A stretch of 64,000 bases of DNA. Source: Streptomyces cinerochromogenes (GTDB lineage Bacteria; Actinomycetota; Actinomycetes; Streptomycetales; Streptomycetaceae). This document shows, piece by piece, positions 63,430 through 64,000 of this stretch. A program made the position numbers and the translations under genes. Location of the stretch: positions 58,032 through 122,031 of the forward strand of contig NZ_BMRM01000024.1 of assembly GCF_014648635.1 (NCBI RefSeq). Direction: 5' to 3'. The notes beneath the pieces are model-generated. The model was not told the DNA's origin. It made no database searches and worked only from the letters and a program-made list of their open reading frames with translations. Positions within the stretch are counted from its first letter, which is position 1, and the number at the start of each line of letters is the position of its first letter.

Positions 63430-64000
63430 GTGTCCATCCGGAACCGGATCATCGCGGGCGGTGCCGTCGCCCTGGTGACCGTCACCTTGGGAGGTGTGTC
63501 CCTGGCGCTGGCCGACAACCCGGTCAGCGCCCAGACCATCTCCGGCCAGATGACGTACTACAACGACAGCGGGTACGGCGCCTGCGGCAGCAGGGTCGAC
63601 GCGGCCAGTGAGGACCTCGTCGCCGTGTCCCACGAGTGGTGGACGTCCGCCGACCCCAACCAGGACCGGCTGTGCCGGGGGGTCGACGTCCAGGTGACGT
63701 ACAACGGCAAGACGATCACCGTGCCCGTCAAGGACATGTGCCCCTCGTGCGCCGCCGGGCACATAGACCTCAGCCAGACCGCGTTCCAGAAACTGGCCCC
63801 CCTGGAGAAGGGCCTCGTCAAGGGCATCACCTGGAAGTTCGTCACCGACGGCGGCGAGGCCATCGAGCCGCCGTCCGCGTCTCCCGAGCCGGTGCGCAGC
63901 GGGGAGCCGGCGCCCGACGGCGGTCCGGGCGGCGGGGGGTGGCCGTCGCGGTATGCGGCTCCGTACGTGGAGACCTGGGGGTCGCCCTCGGATCTGGAGA
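63430..64000 (+). CDS. Secreted double-psi beta-barrel (RlpA/expansin-like) protein with further domain, cut by window end
   Basis: 190 codons are visible from GTG 63430 (AGGAG five bases upstream). A signal peptide (RNRIIAGGAVALVTVTLGG, about 1-30) leads to a double-psi beta-barrel: GQMTYYNDSGYGACG, ...VDVQVTYNGKTITVPV, KDMCPSCAAGHIDLSQTAF, which matches the DPBB of expansin- and RlpA-like proteins (the Asp in HIDLS is the conserved acidic residue). A Pro/Ser/Gly linker (about 145-172) follows, then RYAAPYVETWG, the typical first strand of a GH18-type barrel. It may be a two-domain polysaccharide-active protein. The 3' end is outside the window. Confidence 0.8.
   Translation, partial: MSIRNRIIAGGAVALVTVTLGGVSLALADNPVSAQTISGQMTYYNDSGYGACGSRVDAASEDLVAVSHEWWTSADPNQDRLCRGVDVQVTYNGKTITVPVKDMCPSCAAGHIDLSQTAFQKLAPLEKGLVKGITWKFVTDGGEAIEPPSASPEPVRSGEPAPDGGPGGGGWPSRYAAPYVETWGSPSDLE

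Overview
The window is chromosomal DNA of a high-GC actinomycete, almost certainly a Streptomyces. Base composition is very GC-rich and starts are often GTG or TTG. The gene order from the ABC permease at the left edge to the response regulator next to tRNA-Arg matches what I remember of the S. coelicolor SCO5393-SCO5351 block: nucS, chiSRC, the whole atp operon, glyA, prfA, rho, then thrB-thrC-hom-lysA-nrtL. That comparison is from memory, not a database search.

Layout. 0-8 kb: end of an ABC-2 permease, a small zinc-binding protein, an LLM oxidoreductase, an SCO5389-family protein, the mismatch endonuclease nucS, a membrane-anchored ATP-binding protein with a Gly/Ser/Thr tail, a STAS anti-sigma antagonist and a hydroxyacyl-CoA dehydrogenase. 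8-11 kb: a TetR gene divergent from a two-gene ABC-2 exporter, then a PduO-type adenosyltransferase. 11-16 kb: a two-gene membrane/DinB unit, then chiS-chiR-chiC with a recognisable chitinase promoter carrying two repeats. 16-24.6 kb, minus strand: DUF2550 gene and atpIBEFHAGDC. 24.9-31.5 kb, minus: a polyprenyl-phosphate sugar-1-phosphate transferase, glyA, a tyrosine-phosphatase-like protein lacking its catalytic Cys, a threonylcarbamoyl-AMP synthase, prmC, prfA and rpmE. 31.6-43 kb, minus: a 23-bp tandem-repeat array, an LCP-family cell-wall ligase, rho, thrB, thrC, hom, lysA, nrtL and a response regulator whose 3' end lies in another tandem repeat. GGAAT-N18/19-GTT sequences typical of sigma-R promoters precede rpmE and rho.

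43.2-49.6 kb is a decayed accessory island at tRNA-Arg(CCG). The 3' half of the tRNA plus flanking DNA is repeated, mutated, 2.6 kb downstream (attL/attR-like). Two broken tyrosine-integrase fragments, a frameshifted NERD-domain gene, a GNAT gene, two small envelope proteins and an intact TerD-PD-(D/E)XK fusion lie here. The fusion is the best candidate in the island for a poorly described stress or defence factor.

49.6-64 kb is strain-variable: a PH-like membrane protein, an NmrA-type reductase, a very small Cys-containing protein, then a translationally coupled operon (cellulose-synthase-like GT2, GH26-like lipoprotein, GT-C transferase). After it come two large related multi-domain proteins with ADP-ribosyltransferase-like C-termini, in opposite orientation around a membrane-anchored B-lectin gene. 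The window ends in a secreted double-psi-barrel protein that runs off the edge. The group looks like an envelope/extracellular polysaccharide system; its function as a unit is inference.
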